A DNA stretch of 64,000 nt from JAEULH01 sp034382075 (GTDB taxonomy: Bacteria > Pseudomonadota > Alphaproteobacteria > Rhodospirillales > Defluviicoccaceae): the NCBI GenBank assembly GCA_034382075.1, contig JAXMOZ010000003.1, positions 1-64,000 of the forward strand, in the 5' to 3' direction. The stretch's first letter is position 1; the number at the start of each line of letters is the position of its first letter. Made by a program: the position numbers and the translations under genes. Positions 35,951-43,352 of the stretch are shown in pieces. The notes below the pieces were generated by a model. It worked only from the letters and a program-made list of their open reading frames with translations, was not told the origin of the DNA and did not search any database.

Positions 35951-36660
35951 GACGCCCCTCCGCTGCCGGCGGCGGGTTCGGGCTGCTTGCGGCCGTCGAT
36001 GCTGAAGGTCAGCCATACCTGATCTCCCGCTTGCGGCGCCAGCGCGATCGACAGCCGCTGCGCCGGCGCGCCGCGGGCGAGCAGCTCGCGGGCGAAGGCA
36101 TCGGCGCGGGCCGCGGCGAACCTCTCCGGCCCCGCCTCGGCCCCGGCGGCGGCGGCCAGGGCCACCTCGACCGCCACGGTCGCTCCGCCGGGGGCGCTGC
36201 TCATGGCGGCGACCACCCTGTCCAGCAGCGGGTGCAGCGCCGGGCGCAGCGCCGCTGCCTCGTCGGCAAAAACCAACGCCGCCGGCAGCTCGGCGCGCAG
36301 GAGCCGCCCGGGCTTGACGATTTTGATCTCGGCGATGTGGACGACACTGGCGAAAGCGGCGGTGAGCCTGCGCTCCAGCAGAAGCGCCGGATCGCCTTCG
36401 CCCGGCCCGGCCGAGGTGCCGGAAGGCCTGGCGTCGCCGAAGGTCGCGGTCAGGCTCTCCATCACCGCCCGGGCCTTCATCTCCTCGATGGTCGAGAGGC
36501 TCACCAGCAGGATGAAGAAGGCCAGAACCAGGAGGTAGAGGCCGAGGAAGATCGACAGCGACGGATCGGCGTTCGACCGCGGGCGGGCGGTCGCGAGGCC
36601 GAAGGCCGGCGGCTGGCGATGGCGCCTGGCCGCGTCGGGATTAAGGTGGTCGGGCTGCAT
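35947..36660 (-). CDS. Second MotB/OmpA-like membrane protein, degenerate
   Basis: 237 aa. It has an N-terminal cytoplasmic part, one membrane helix (LSIFLGLYLLVLAFFILLVS), and a periplasmic domain that resembles OmpA/MotB in layout only. The helix lacks the Asp of MotB, and the peptidoglycan-binding motif is replaced by Ala-rich sequence (PERFAAARADAFARELL retains the helix). It probably forms part of the motor or stator assembly with the preceding gene. Its start lies 4 bp from the motE stop and its end overlaps the motB-like gene by 4 bp. Confidence 0.7.
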   Translation of the reverse strand: MQPDHLNPDAARRHRQPPAFGLATARPRSNADPSLSIFLGLYLLVLAFFILLVSLSTIEEMKARAVMESLTATFGDARPSGTSAGPGEGDPALLLERRLTAAFASVVHIAEIKIVKPGRLLRAELPAALVFADEAAALRPALHPLLDRVVAAMSSAPGGATVAVEVALAAAAGAEAGPERFAAARADAFARELLARGAPAQRLSIALAPQAGDQVWLTFSIDGRKQPEPAAGSGGAS

Positions 36661-36663
36661 GGC

Positions 36664-37422
36664 TTAGCGCGCCGGGCGCACCTCGGGAGAAGCCGCCGCC
36701 GGCCTGGCCGCCGTCTCGACCTTGCGCTTGCGCACGAACTCGGCGGTCAGGTCGCGGGCCCTCGCCGGGTTCATCTCCGCCAGGATCGGGGCGAGCTTCC
36801 GCTCCTTGATCCTTTCGGTGACGAGAAGCAGGGGCTCCAGCTCCAGCGTCTGCAAGATGGCGGCGGCGTCCTTCGGCTTCATGCTGGAATAGAGCCTGGC
36901 GAGCGAAGCCACCTTTTCGTCCTGCTGCTCGTCATGGGCCTTGAGCAGCCGGCTCACCTGGAGCTGCAGCTCCTTGAGCGCCAAGGCCTTGGCGTCGATG
37001 CGGCTTTCCGCCGCCTTCAGCAGCGCCTCGCGCTTGTCCAGATCCCGGTCCCGGGCTTCGAGTTGCTCCCGCCTGGCGGCGAGTTGGCGAAGCACGTCGA
37101 CCTCGGCCGGCGAGAACGCCGGATCCTGTGTTGTCTCCGCCCCCGGCGCGGCGGTCGCCGGCGGCGGCGTGGGAAAGGGATTTACCGGTGCCGGCGCCGG
37201 CGCCGCGGGTGCGGGCGCCACGGCGGCAGCCTCTGCCGGCGGCTTTTCCGCCTCGGCGGACTTGGCGGCGGCCCCGGCCACGGCGACCGGCCCGCGCTCC
37301 GAAGGCGCATCCGCGCTCTGCCAGAGCATCCCGATCTTCACCGTGAAGAACAGCGCGGCGAGGAACATCAGCGTTGGCAACGCCCGCAGGCGCCGGGTGA
37401 TGCCAGTCGGGGCGGAAGGCAT
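36664..37422 (-). CDS. motE: Flagellar protein MotE (MgtE-N-like)
   Basis: 252 aa. MotE is a periplasmic chaperone-like protein needed for motility in alphaproteobacteria. After an N-terminal membrane helix (LPTLMFLAALFFTVKIGML) come a long Ala/Pro linker, a coiled coil (about 105-165: REQLEARDRDLDKREALLKA), and the MgtE-N-like helical domain with LARLYSSMKPKDAAAILQTL and LAPILAEMNPARARDLTAEF. It lies 10 bp downstream of the DUF6468 gene. Confidence 0.9.
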   Translation of the reverse strand: MPSAPTGITRRLRALPTLMFLAALFFTVKIGMLWQSADAPSERGPVAVAGAAAKSAEAEKPPAEAAAVAPAPAAPAPAPVNPFPTPPPATAAPGAETTQDPAFSPAEVDVLRQLAARREQLEARDRDLDKREALLKAAESRIDAKALALKELQLQVSRLLKAHDEQQDEKVASLARLYSSMKPKDAAAILQTLELEPLLLVTERIKERKLAPILAEMNPARARDLTAEFVRKRKVETAARPAAASPEVRPAR

Positions 37423-37432
37423 GGTCGCCGCC

Positions 37433-37882
37433 CTAACGCTTGAACCGCAGGGCTTGCAGCAGGTCGCGCTCGGCCTCCGAGCGCGGCGCGATCGCCGCCG
37501 TCGGCTTCGCCCGCGGGTGGGGCGTGGGATCGGCGCTTGCGCGCACGGTCGCCGCCGCCGCTCCCGTCTGCGGGCGCCCCGCCCGCAGAGAGGCCTCCAG
37601 CCGGTCGCAGACGGCCTCTGCCCGCTCGATGAGCTGGCGGAGATCCTCCTCGTGCGCCTCCGCCCGCTTGTTCTCCGCCTCCAGCGCCGCTGCCGTGGTC
37701 TTCAGGCAGGCGACGCTCGCCTCCGCCTTGCCCAGCGCGGCGTTGAACTCCTGGGCCAGGCTTGCGAACTCCAGGCGGTCGCGGCCGAGGCCGGCGAAGC
37801 GGCGGTTGAGGATCATCGCCAGCACGATGGCGACGACCAGCAGGACGGCGACGAGGCCGTCGAGAAACAGGGTCCAGGTCAC
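37433..37882 (-). CDS. DUF6468-type flagellar-cluster membrane protein
   Basis: 149 aa. The GTG start at 37882 overlaps the fliM stop as GTGA. It has one N-terminal membrane helix (VAVLLVVAIVLAMIL) followed by a coiled coil of about 80 residues (FASLAQEFNAALGKAEASVA onward) and a basic tail ending LLQALRFKR. Proteins of this build lie between fliM and motE in many alphaproteobacteria. Their role is unknown, but the position implies the flagellar motor. Confidence 0.78.
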   Translation of the reverse strand: MTWTLFLDGLVAVLLVVAIVLAMILNRRFAGLGRDRLEFASLAQEFNAALGKAEASVACLKTTAAALEAENKRAEAHEEDLRQLIERAEAVCDRLEASLRAGRPQTGAAAATVRASADPTPHPRAKPTAAIAPRSEAERDLLQALRFKR

Positions 37883-38994
37883 GTTGGGCGTCCTGTCGGG
37901 GTGTTGCCGGACGGAGCCCGGCCGTCGATCTGCACCGCGATCCGCTCGCCGGACCGGCCCATCCGCGCCGAGTACATCGGCACCCCGGAGCAGCGCATCT
38001 CGATCAGCGAGTCGGGCGAGGCCTCGAACATCAGCCGGGAGCCGACCTTCAGCGCGAAGATCTCCCGCAGCGGCACGGTCCGCTCGTCGAGCACCGCGGT
38101 GAGTTCGACGTCGGTGAGCCACAGGTTCTCGGCTAGGTGGGTCTCCCAGATGCTGTCGCGGCCGAACTTCTCGCCCATGAACATCTGCAACAGCACGTCG
38201 CGGACCGGCTCGAGCGTCGAGTACGGCAGCACCAGATCCATGCGCCCGCCCCGGTCGTCCATATCGATCCGCAGGCTGGCGGCGACCGCCGCGTTGGACG
38301 GCTGGGTGATGGAGGCGAAGCGCGGGTTCGTCTCCAGCCGGTCGACCCGGAAGGTCACGGGGCTCAGCGGTTCGAAGGCGGCGGTGAGGTCGGCCAGCAT
38401 CACGTCGATCATCCGCTCGACCAGCGAGCGCTCGATGGTGGTGTAGGGCCGCCCCTCGATGCGGATCGCCGCCGAGCCGCGGCGGCCGCCGAGCAGGATG
38501 TCGACGGCCGAATAGATCAGCGCCGAGTCGGCTGTGATCAGGCCGTAGTTTTCCCACTGCTCGGCCTTGAAGATGCTGAGCATCGCCGGCAGCGGCACGC
38601 GGTTGAGGTAGTCGCCGAAGCGCACCGTGCTGATCGCCTCCAGCGACACCTCGACGTTGTCGGAGGTGAACTTGCGCAGGCTGGTGGACATGAGCCGGAC
38701 GAGGCGGTCGAACACCACCTCCAGCATCGGCAGCCGCTCGTAAGACAGCGGCCCGCGGTTGAGGATGGCGCGCACGCCGGTGACCGGCTGCGCCTCCTCG
38801 GCATCGTCGGCGAAGCCGAGCAGGCTGTCGATCTCGCTCTGGTCGAGGACCGCGGCCGCCTTGGGCGGGGGCGGCGGCGCGGGCGCGGCCGGCTTGGCCG
38901 CCTCGGCCAGCGCCTCGCCCCAGCCGTCGAGGTCGTCGCCTCCGGCCGGGCTTCCGCCGGCCGCAGCCGGGTCGTCGTCGTCCGCTGGCGTCAT
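37879..38994 (-). CDS. fliM: Flagellar motor switch protein FliM
   Basis: 371-aa C-ring component that binds phospho-CheY and sets rotation direction. The N-terminal helix LDQSEIDSLLGF (CheY-binding) is present at about 48-59 after an acidic, Ala/Pro-rich tail. The central domain contains LNRGPLSYERLPMLEVVFDR and KFTSDNVEVSLEAI, with a SpoA-type C-terminus. Start ATG at 38994, 24 bp after fliL. It belongs to the minus-strand operon fliL-fliM-DUF6468-motE-motB-like genes-TPR. Confidence 0.95.
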   Translation of the reverse strand: MTPADDDDPAAAGGSPAGGDDLDGWGEALAEAAKPAAPAPPPPPKAAAVLDQSEIDSLLGFADDAEEAQPVTGVRAILNRGPLSYERLPMLEVVFDRLVRLMSTSLRKFTSDNVEVSLEAISTVRFGDYLNRVPLPAMLSIFKAEQWENYGLITADSALIYSAVDILLGGRRGSAAIRIEGRPYTTIERSLVERMIDVMLADLTAAFEPLSPVTFRVDRLETNPRFASITQPSNAAVAASLRIDMDDRGGRMDLVLPYSTLEPVRDVLLQMFMGEKFGRDSIWETHLAENLWLTDVELTAVLDERTVPLREIFALKVGSRLMFEASPDSLIEMRCSGVPMYSARMGRSGERIAVQIDGRAPSGNTPTGRPT

Positions 38995-39018
38995 CGAGGG
39001 CGCGGTCCTTTCCGGATG

Positions 39019-39549
39019 CTACTGAACGAGGAGCTCGACGAACAGAACGTCGCGGATCTCCGCCGGAGCGACGGCCATGGCGATCCGCCGGCGAAGCTCC
39101 TGGCGAAGCCGCAAGGTGCCGGCGGAACCGCGAAGGTCGTCCGGGCGAAGCTCGCGGAGGTAGACCTGGCAGTGGTCGATGATCCTGGGCATCACCCGCT
39201 CCACCGCGGCGATGGCGGCCTGGTCCGGGAGCTCGAGCGAGATCTTCACCTTGAGGAAGGTCGACTGCCGCTCGTTGGTGTTCAGCGACACGACCAGATC
39301 GGGAAGCTCGTAGAAGACGATGGGCGACGGCGTTGACGCCGTTTCCGCCGCCGGCTCGCCGCCGAAGACCCCGTCGAGGGCGCCGGTGAAGTAGGCCAGC
39401 AGGGCGCCCGCGGCCAGCAGCGCCGCCGCGCCGGCGACGATGATCAGGGTCCGGAGGCGGCCGGCGTTGCGCCCTGGCGCCGCGTCCGCCGCCATCTCGG
39501 CGTCGGCGCCGTCCAGCCTGGTGATGCTCTCGGCCAAGGGTCCCCTCAT
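39019..39549 (-). CDS. fliL: Flagellar basal-body-associated protein FliL
   Basis: 176-aa membrane protein that surrounds the stator and promotes torque. One membrane helix (about 33-54: TLIIVAGAAALLAAGALLAY) is followed by a periplasmic FliL domain: YELPDLVVSLNTNERQSTFL, VKISLELPDQAAIAAVERVM, and IRDVLFVELLVQ at the C-terminus. The start ATG at 39549 is first in the operon. It faces flgF across a 263-bp divergent promoter region. Confidence 0.93.
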   Translation of the reverse strand: MRGPLAESITRLDGADAEMAADAAPGRNAGRLRTLIIVAGAAALLAAGALLAYFTGALDGVFGGEPAAETASTPSPIVFYELPDLVVSLNTNERQSTFLKVKISLELPDQAAIAAVERVMPRIIDHCQVYLRELRPDDLRGSAGTLRLRQELRRRIAMAVAPAEIRDVLFVELLVQ

Positions 39550-39655
39550 GCTCGGGCGCGGACTGCGGCGAAGATCGTTCCGCCGCCGCCGAAGTTAGGG
39601 GCTCGCGGTTAACAAGCCGTTGAGCATCGGCACGGGCCACGGCGCCGCCCGGCAA

Positions 39656-39711
39656 GACCTGCCGGGCAAGATGAGCCGCGCCAAGATCGAAACGCCGCTG
39701 CCCGGCAGGTC
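39656..39711. promoter_or_regulatory. Inverted repeat GACCTGCCGGGCA / TGCCCGGCAGGTC in the fliL-flgF divergent region
   Basis: Two perfect 13-bp arms at 39656-39668 and 39699-39711, spaced 30 bp. The left arm also forms a CCCGGCA/TGCCGGG hairpin with the sequence before it. It is placed midway between the two divergent flagellar operons, where an operator for a flagellar regulator is expected. The rest of the region shows no clear sigma-factor box. Confidence 0.5.
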
Positions 39712-39812
39712 GGTCTGAACGCAACCCTTTGATTTCGCTGACCGACGTCCATGGCACGGCGGCTGCAGCCGGCCGGCCGAGGTTTGCGCGTCAAGAAGCC
39801 AAGGGGGATCTC

Positions 39813-40541
39813 ATGGAAACAACGCTGCTCGTCGCCCTTTCGCGGCAGGGGGCGCTGCGCCGGCAGATGGACGTTGTCGCCAACAACCTCGCCAACATGA
39901 ACACCAACGGCTTCAAGGCCGAGCGGATGCTGTTCACCGACCACGTGGTCAGGAGCGGCGGCCCCTCCGGCCCTTCCGCGCCCATCGCCTTCGTCCGCGA
40001 CATCGCCACGGTCCGCGACGACAGCCCGGGCCGCAGCGAGCCAACCGGAAATCCGCTCGACCTGGCGATCCAGGGCGAGGGCTACTTCGTCGTCGAGGGC
40101 GCGGGCGGCGAACTTCTCTACAGCCGCAACGGCCGGCTGCAGCTCGACGGCGAGGGCCGGCTGGTCACCGCCGAGGGGGCGCCGGTGCTGACCACCGCGG
40201 ACACGCCTGTCTTCCTCGGCGAGACCGACACCGAGATCACCGTTGCCCGCGATGGCACGGTGTCGAGCGAAAACGGGGAGCTGGGCAAGCTCCGCGTCGT
40301 CTCCTTCGAACCCGGGGCCGCGATGCTGCCGATGGGCGGATCGCTGTTTTCCACCCAGGCGCAGCCGGTGGACGTCGCATTGCCGGTCGTCGAGCAGGGC
40401 ATGCTCGAACGCTCCAACGTCGAGCCGATCCTGGAGATGGAAAAGATGATCCGGGTCGAGCGCGCCTACGCCTCGGTACGCGACCTGATCAACCGCGAGG
40501 ACGATCGGCTTAAGCAAATGCTTCAGGTTTATGCCGCATAA
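39813..40541 (+). CDS. flgF: Flagellar basal-body rod protein FlgF
   Basis: 242-aa proximal rod protein. The N-terminal rod motif is LVALSRQGALRRQMDVVANNLANMNTNGFK (read in parts: MDVVANNLANMNT). GNPLDLAIQGEGYFVVE and YSRNGRLQLDGEGRLVTAEG are typical of the rod/hook family, and the C-terminal helix has VEPILEMEKMIRVERAYASV. The start ATG at 39813 has a strong AAGGGGGA ribosome-binding site. It is the first gene of the plus-strand flagellar operon. Confidence 0.95.
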   Translation: METTLLVALSRQGALRRQMDVVANNLANMNTNGFKAERMLFTDHVVRSGGPSGPSAPIAFVRDIATVRDDSPGRSEPTGNPLDLAIQGEGYFVVEGAGGELLYSRNGRLQLDGEGRLVTAEGAPVLTTADTPVFLGETDTEITVARDGTVSSENGELGKLRVVSFEPGAAMLPMGGSLFSTQAQPVDVALPVVEQGMLERSNVEPILEMEKMIRVERAYASVRDLINREDDRLKQMLQVYAA

Positions 40542-40585
40542 GGGTCCACGGGCGCGGCGAGCCGCACCAGCACGGAGATGACGCG

Positions 40586-41368
40586 ATGAGACCCCTCAGC
40601 ATTGCCGCAACCGGCATGCTCGCGCAGCAGCGCAACGTCGAGGTGGTGTCCAACAACCTCGCCAACATGAACACCACCGGCTACCTCCGCCGCCGGCCCG
40701 AGTTCCACGACCTCCTCTACCAGAACCTGCGCCGGCCGGGGTCGACGGCGTCCGACAGCGGCGCAGTGGTCCCGAGCGGAGTGCAGCTCGGCCTCGGTGT
40801 CAAGCTCGCCGCGGTCTATCGCATCCACACCCAGGGGAACGTGGCCGCCACCGAAAACACCTTCGACCTCGCCATCCAGGGCAAGGGCTTCTTCCAGGTC
40901 GAGCGGCCCGACGGGGAGACCGCCTACACCCGCGACGGAACCTTCCAGCTCAATGCCGACGGCGAGATCGTCACCCACGACGGGCTGGTCGTGCTGCCGG
41001 GCATCACCATCCCCGCGGACGCCGTCGACATCAGCATCAACCAGAGCGGCGAGGTTCTGGTGAAGCAGCAGGGCGAGGTGGCGCTGCAGAACGTCGGCCA
41101 GATCCAGCTCGCCACCTTCCCCAACGAGGCGGGCCTGGAGGCCATCGGCAGCAACCTGCTGTTGGAGACGCCGGCCTCGGGGGCCGCCAACGTCGCCAAT
41201 CCGCAGGAGCCGGGCTTCGGCAGCCTGCTCCAGGGCTTCCTCGAAACCGCCAACGTCAACGCCGTCGAGGAGATCACCAACCTGATCTCGGCGCAGCGCG
41301 CCTACGAGATGAACTCCAAGGTGATCCAGACCGCCGACGAGATGATGGCCTCGCTCGGCAACCGGTGA
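40586..41368 (+). CDS. flgG: Flagellar distal rod protein FlgG
   Basis: 260-aa distal rod protein, the normal length. MRPLSIAATGMLAQQRNVEV opens the rod domain, with VVSNNLANMNTTGYLRRRPE after it. The extra FlgG-specific loop lies at PSGVQLGLGVKLAAVYRIHT. The C-terminus reads SNVNAVEEI-like (ANVNAVEEITNLISAQRAYE) and KVIQTADEMMASL. It lies 44 bp downstream of flgF. Confidence 0.97.
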   Translation: MRPLSIAATGMLAQQRNVEVVSNNLANMNTTGYLRRRPEFHDLLYQNLRRPGSTASDSGAVVPSGVQLGLGVKLAAVYRIHTQGNVAATENTFDLAIQGKGFFQVERPDGETAYTRDGTFQLNADGEIVTHDGLVVLPGITIPADAVDISINQSGEVLVKQQGEVALQNVGQIQLATFPNEAGLEAIGSNLLLETPASGAANVANPQEPGFGSLLQGFLETANVNAVEEITNLISAQRAYEMNSKVIQTADEMMASLGNR

Positions 41369-41400
41369 TCCTCGGCATCTGCTTGCGAGCCGACGAAGCC

Positions 41401-41505
41401 GTAGGGCGGGTCAAGGCGAAGCCGGACCCGCCGGAGCCGGCGGGATACGCCTCCGGCTATCCCGCCCTACGTCCCCACGCCGCTCCGCGGCTCGCGATGA
41501 CGTTC
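41401..41505. repeat. REP-like palindromic element, family A copy 4
   Basis: The core GTAGGGCGGG to CCCGCCCTAC lies at 41401-41470, with the right outer arm CACGCCGCTCCGCGGCTCGC and GATGACG up to about 41503. It sits inside the flagellar operon, between flgG and flgA. Confidence 0.8.
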
Positions 41506-41532
41506 TTCACTCTGTAGAAGGCGAGACACGAC

Positions 41533-42291
41533 TTGCGCAGCTTCACTGGCTGGTTCCTGGCGGCACTCCTGATCCTGGTCATCGCGCCCGCCTCCGCCGC
41601 CGACCCGTGGTCGGCAGAGGGCGAGCGGCTCTATACCCAGGAGCACATGGCCCGGATGGTCGCCGAGGCGCTGGCCGACAAGGACGGCGACCCGGACGCC
41701 ATCGCCGTCGAGTTCTCCCCCGCCCTGCCGACGCTCAGGACCGCCGGCGACGCCGAGCCGATCGTGGTCGAGGAGGTCACGACCGACGCCTCCGGACGCC
41801 GGTTCGCCGCCCGCGTCGCCATGCCCATCGGCTCCGGCAACGTCCACCGCCAGACCCTCACCGGCCAGCTTCACCGGCTGGCGCAGGTGCCGGTGCCGGC
41901 GCGGGCCATCGGCCGCGGCGAAACCATCCAGGCGGAAGACCTGGACTGGGTGCAGCTGAAGGACAGCCGGATCGGCACCAGCGTCGTCACTGACGCGTCC
42001 GAGCTGGTCGGCCATTCCGCCCGCTCGCCGCTCAGGCCCGGCACCCCGGTCCGGGCGACGCAGATCCGGAAGCCGGTGGTCGTCGCCAAGGGCAGCCTGG
42101 TGCTGTTGGTGCTCGAGCGACAGGGCATGGCGCTCAGCGCCCGCGCCCGCGCCCTCGAGGACGGCGGCGTCGGCGAAACCATCCGCGTCAGCAACCTGCA
42201 AAGCAGCGCCGTCGTCGAAGGCACCATCACCGGCCCGGGCCGCGTCGACGTGAGCCTGTTGGGCCGCCCGCAGCGGGGAGGCCGGCGATGA
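41533..42291 (+). CDS. flgA: Flagellar P-ring assembly chaperone FlgA
   Basis: 252-aa periplasmic chaperone for P-ring formation, with a SAF domain. The signal peptide is FTGWFLAALLILVIAPASA. The SAF region shows VPVPARAIGRGETIQAEDLD and HSARSPLRPGTPVRATQIRK, and the end has RVSNLQSSAVVEGTITGPGR. The start is TTG at 41533, with GAAGGCGAG upstream; no ATG fits the signal peptide. Its stop overlaps flgH. A REP-like element separates it from flgG. Confidence 0.9.
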   Translation: MRSFTGWFLAALLILVIAPASAADPWSAEGERLYTQEHMARMVAEALADKDGDPDAIAVEFSPALPTLRTAGDAEPIVVEEVTTDASGRRFAARVAMPIGSGNVHRQTLTGQLHRLAQVPVPARAIGRGETIQAEDLDWVQLKDSRIGTSVVTDASELVGHSARSPLRPGTPVRATQIRKPVVVAKGSLVLLVLERQGMALSARARALEDGGVGETIRVSNLQSSAVVEGTITGPGRVDVSLLGRPQRGGRR

Positions 42292-43049
42292 TCCGCCTCC
42301 GGCCCCACGCCGCCGCGATGACGGCGCTGGCGCTGGTGCTGACCGCCGGTCTCGGCGGCTGCAGCCTCGGCACCCGGCTCACCGAGGTCGGCACGACGCC
42401 GAAGCTCAGCAAGATCCCGGAGGATCCGCAGAAGGACCCGGCGTACCGGCCTGTCCGCCTGCCGATGCCGGCGCAACCCCAGGCCGACGACAACCCCGCC
42501 TCGCTGTGGCGGCCGGGCGCCAAGGCCTTCTTCAAGGACACCCGGGCCAAGGAGGTGGGCGACATCCTCACCATCCGGCTCAAGCTCGACGACAGCGCCA
42601 AGCTGAAGAACTCGACCAAGCGCGAGCGCGACGACGGCGAGACCGCCAAGGTCGACGCCATGCTCGGCTACGAAGGCGTGGTGCGCAACGCCGTTCCGGC
42701 GGTGGGCGTCAGCCCGGCGGTCTCCTTCGGTACCGAGCACGAGACCAATGGCGACGGCGGCATCGACCGGCAGGAGTCGATCGACCTGACCTTCGCCGCC
42801 ATCGTCACCCAGGTCCTGCCCAACGGCCTCCTCGCCATCGTCGGCCGCCAGGAGATCCGGGTGAACTACGAGCTGCGCGAGCTGATGATCAGCGGCGTCA
42901 TCCGGCCGCAGGACATCGAGGCCGACAACTCCATCCGCCACGAGAAGATCGCCGAGATGCGCGTCGCCTACGGCGGCCGCGGCACGCTCAGCGACCTGCA
43001 GCAGCCCCGCTGGGGCACCCAGATCTGGGACATCATCTTCCCGTTCTAG
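42288..43049 (+). CDS. flgH: Flagellar L-ring protein FlgH
   Basis: 253-aa outer-membrane lipoprotein forming the L-ring. The lipobox is GLGGC (Cys25) after a hydrophobic leader. Signature stretches are SLWRPGAKAFFKDTRAKEVG, DILTIRLKLDDSAKLKNSTK and IRPQDIEADNSIRHEKIAEM. Its C-terminal part ends QPRWGTQIWDIIFPF. The start ATG overlaps the flgA stop (ATGA). No flgI follows; the operon ends in repeats. Confidence 0.96.
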   Translation: MIRLRPHAAAMTALALVLTAGLGGCSLGTRLTEVGTTPKLSKIPEDPQKDPAYRPVRLPMPAQPQADDNPASLWRPGAKAFFKDTRAKEVGDILTIRLKLDDSAKLKNSTKRERDDGETAKVDAMLGYEGVVRNAVPAVGVSPAVSFGTEHETNGDGGIDRQESIDLTFAAIVTQVLPNGLLAIVGRQEIRVNYELRELMISGVIRPQDIEADNSIRHEKIAEMRVAYGGRGTLSDLQQPRWGTQIWDIIFPF

Positions 43050-43051
43050 CT

Positions 43052-43213
43052 GCCCTCACCCCGACCCTCTCCCGCTTGCGCCTCACGGCGCGCGGGAGAG
43101 GGAGCCGCGTCCGATGATCGTTGCTCGCTTACCCTCACCCGGGCGAAGCACGGGAGAGGGGCGCTTCGCGAAGCGAGGCGAACCCGCGAGCTACGCGAGC
43201 GGGAGGGTGAGGG
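43052..43213. repeat. Palindromic repeats, family C copies 2-3
   Basis: CCCTCACCCCGACCCTCTCC with an inverted GGGAGAGGGAGC, then a second CCCTCACCCGGGCGAAGC block ending in GAGGGTGAGGG at about 43213. It has the same architecture as the copy at 17956. It follows flgH directly and may act as an operon end. A DUF559 remnant abuts it on the right. Confidence 0.75.
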
Positions 43214-43215
43214 CT

Positions 43216-43320
43216 GTGGCCCGCCAAGAGCATGACGAAACGGATCGGGCTCGGGCGTTGCGCAAGCGAATGACGGACGCCGAGCGGAAGCTGTGGGCGC
43301 AATCGGGGAACGACAGAGCT
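43216..43320 (+). pseudogene. DUF559 endonuclease-like remnant
   Basis: About 35 codons: VARQEHDETDRARALRKRMT and DAERKLWAQ match the N-terminus of DUF559 (Vsr-like nuclease fold) proteins. The catalytic region is absent and the sequence then runs into unrelated DNA before the glucosidase gene. It lies directly next to the family C repeats. Confidence 0.6.
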
Positions 43321-43352
43321 GCCGACCCGGCCCAACACGGGGACTTTCCGGC

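Noticed and set aside
37433..39757. 774-codon minus-strand frame
   Set aside because: It overlaps fliM and fliL in another frame; only its 3' end (37433-37882) is a plausible gene, the DUF6468-type protein.
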